Below, in pieces: positions 6,607-7,258 of a DNA stretch of 7,258 nucleotides (position 1 is the stretch's first letter; each line of letters opens with the position of its first letter). The stretch is from assembly GCA_019242065.1 (NCBI GenBank), contig JAFAWJ010000563.1, positions 1-7,258 of the forward strand, given 5' to 3'. Made by a program: the position numbers and the translations under genes. The notes beneath the pieces are model-generated. The model ran no database searches. It was given only the letters and a program-made list of their open reading frames with translations, and was not told the origin of the DNA. Source of the stretch: Chloroflexota bacterium (lineage in GTDB: Bacteria > Chloroflexota > UBA6077 > CF-72).

Positions 6607-7258
6607 CTAGAGCTCGGCGGGGACGGTCGTCGGGCTGACCGTGGGCTGCGCCCGCATGCCTTTGAGCATGTCGTCGAAGGAGTAGCCACCGGTCCACAGG
6701 GCGATCATGCCGGCGATGACCAGTGTGCCGTAGGAGAAGGCGTGGGTAATCAGAGCGATGCCCAGTGCGACGGCGGGGTCGACCCCGAAGGCGGTGAGGG
6801 CGAGCACCGAGGCGGCGTGATAGACGCCCACGTAACCCGGGCTCGAGGGCACCGCCTGTCCCGTACTGGTCAGCACGACGACAAACAGAATCGCGGCCAG
6901 CCCGGGCTGGATGCCGAGCGCCAGCGTGCCCGCCCAGGTGGTGCCAATCGAAAACAGCCACGTCACCGCCGTCCAGCCCAGCAGTCCCACCCACAGCGCC
7001 GGCACCTGCAGCGAGTCGGTCCCTTCGGCAAAGTCGCGCGCCGCGTCCTGCAGATGCAGCCGCGCTCCCACCCCGAATGGGATCAGCTTTTCGACCATGC
7101 CGACGAACATCAACGTCGGCCCGCGCCAGATCGCCAGCGCGACCACGAACGCGAAGCCGAACAGAATCACGCTGGAAATCGACACCGCGGCAACCTGGGC
7201 AGCGGCGGGCAACGGGGTAATCATCACCAGCACCCCCAGCAGTACCCCGATTGCCAGA
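6607..7258 (-). CDS. Flippase-like membrane protein, lysylphosphatidylglycerol synthase TM / UPF0104 family, N-terminus outside the window
   Basis: The last 216 or so residues of a second flippase-like protein are visible. A GTG at 7233 could serve as a start, but the frame stays open upstream to 7258 as a hydrophobic stretch (L-A-I-G-V-L-L-G). The family's N-terminal motifs (NN.LP.R.GE and VER..D) are absent from the visible part, so this is the 3' part of a longer gene of about 320-350 residues. The family mark is PSSPGYVGVYHAA (129-141, counted from the GTG), followed by the hydrophobic segment FSYGTLVIAGMIAL (166-179). About six membrane segments remain. The tail is short and polar, ending in PAEL. 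The gene stops 33 bases before the DUF2298 gene and is probably the upstream member of the same operon. It is a diverged paralogue of the protein at 206-1237, not a recent copy. The substrate is unknown; a lipid or lipid-linked sugar is inferred from the neighbours. Confidence 0.87.
   Translation of the reverse strand, partial: LAIGVLLGVLVMITPLPAAAQVAAVSISSVILFGFAFVVALAIWRGPTLMFVGMVEKLIPFGVGARLHLQDAARDFAEGTDSLQVPALWVGLLGWTAVTWLFSIGTTWAGTLALGIQPGLAAILFVVVLTSTGQAVPSSPGYVGVYHAASVLALTAFGVDPAVALGIALITHAFSYGTLVIAGMIALWTGGYSFDDMLKGMRAQPTVSPTTVPAEL

Noticed and set aside
6574..6609. Upstream stop codon in the same frame as the next start, also seen at 1238-1297, as possible readthrough fusions
   Set aside because: Matching frame is expected by chance in one of three gaps, and nothing around the TAG codons suggests readthrough. 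Its only use is to limit how far upstream each start can be.

Overview
The window comes from a GC-rich genome (above 60% G+C by eye) and every supported gene lies on the minus strand, so transcription runs from base 7258 towards base 1. It most resembles a bacterium of the Chloroflexota. The reason is the side-by-side pair of a DUF2298/TIGR03662-type membrane protein and a TIGR03663-type membrane protein, families I know mainly from Chloroflexi and some archaea. The mutS start and the GTG start codons also fit a bacterium. This is an inference from gene content; there is no rRNA or other marker to confirm it.

Layout in transcription order: (1) 7258-6607, the C-terminal two-thirds of a flippase-like membrane protein of the lysylphosphatidylglycerol-synthase TM / UPF0104 family, cut by the window edge. 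(2) 6573-4381, a 730-residue DUF2298 polytopic membrane protein. (3) 4315-1295, a 1006-residue TIGR03663-family protein (GT-C / PMT-like membrane domain) with an extra six-unit NHL beta-propeller at its C-terminus. (4) 1237-206, a second, complete flippase-like protein of the same family as (1). (5) 197-1, the N-terminus of DNA mismatch repair protein MutS, cut by the other edge. Gaps are 33, 65, 57 and 8 bases, with no convincing terminator, so the genes look like one transcription unit. A possible internal promoter and a Shine-Dalgarno sequence lie in the 65-base gap.

Genes 1-4 read as a membrane module for handling a lipid-linked or surface glycoconjugate. Two GT-C-like integral membrane proteins would transfer sugars outside the membrane, and two flippase-like proteins would help present or anchor a lipid or lipid-linked substrate. 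The reaction is unknown for the DUF2298 and TIGR03663 families, so this role is inferred from fold and neighbourhood. The pairing of the two families is already known. The less familiar points are the NHL propeller fusion, the bracketing by two flippase-like paralogues, and the tight coupling to mutS. I found no RNA genes, CRISPR arrays, insertion sequences or phage genes.
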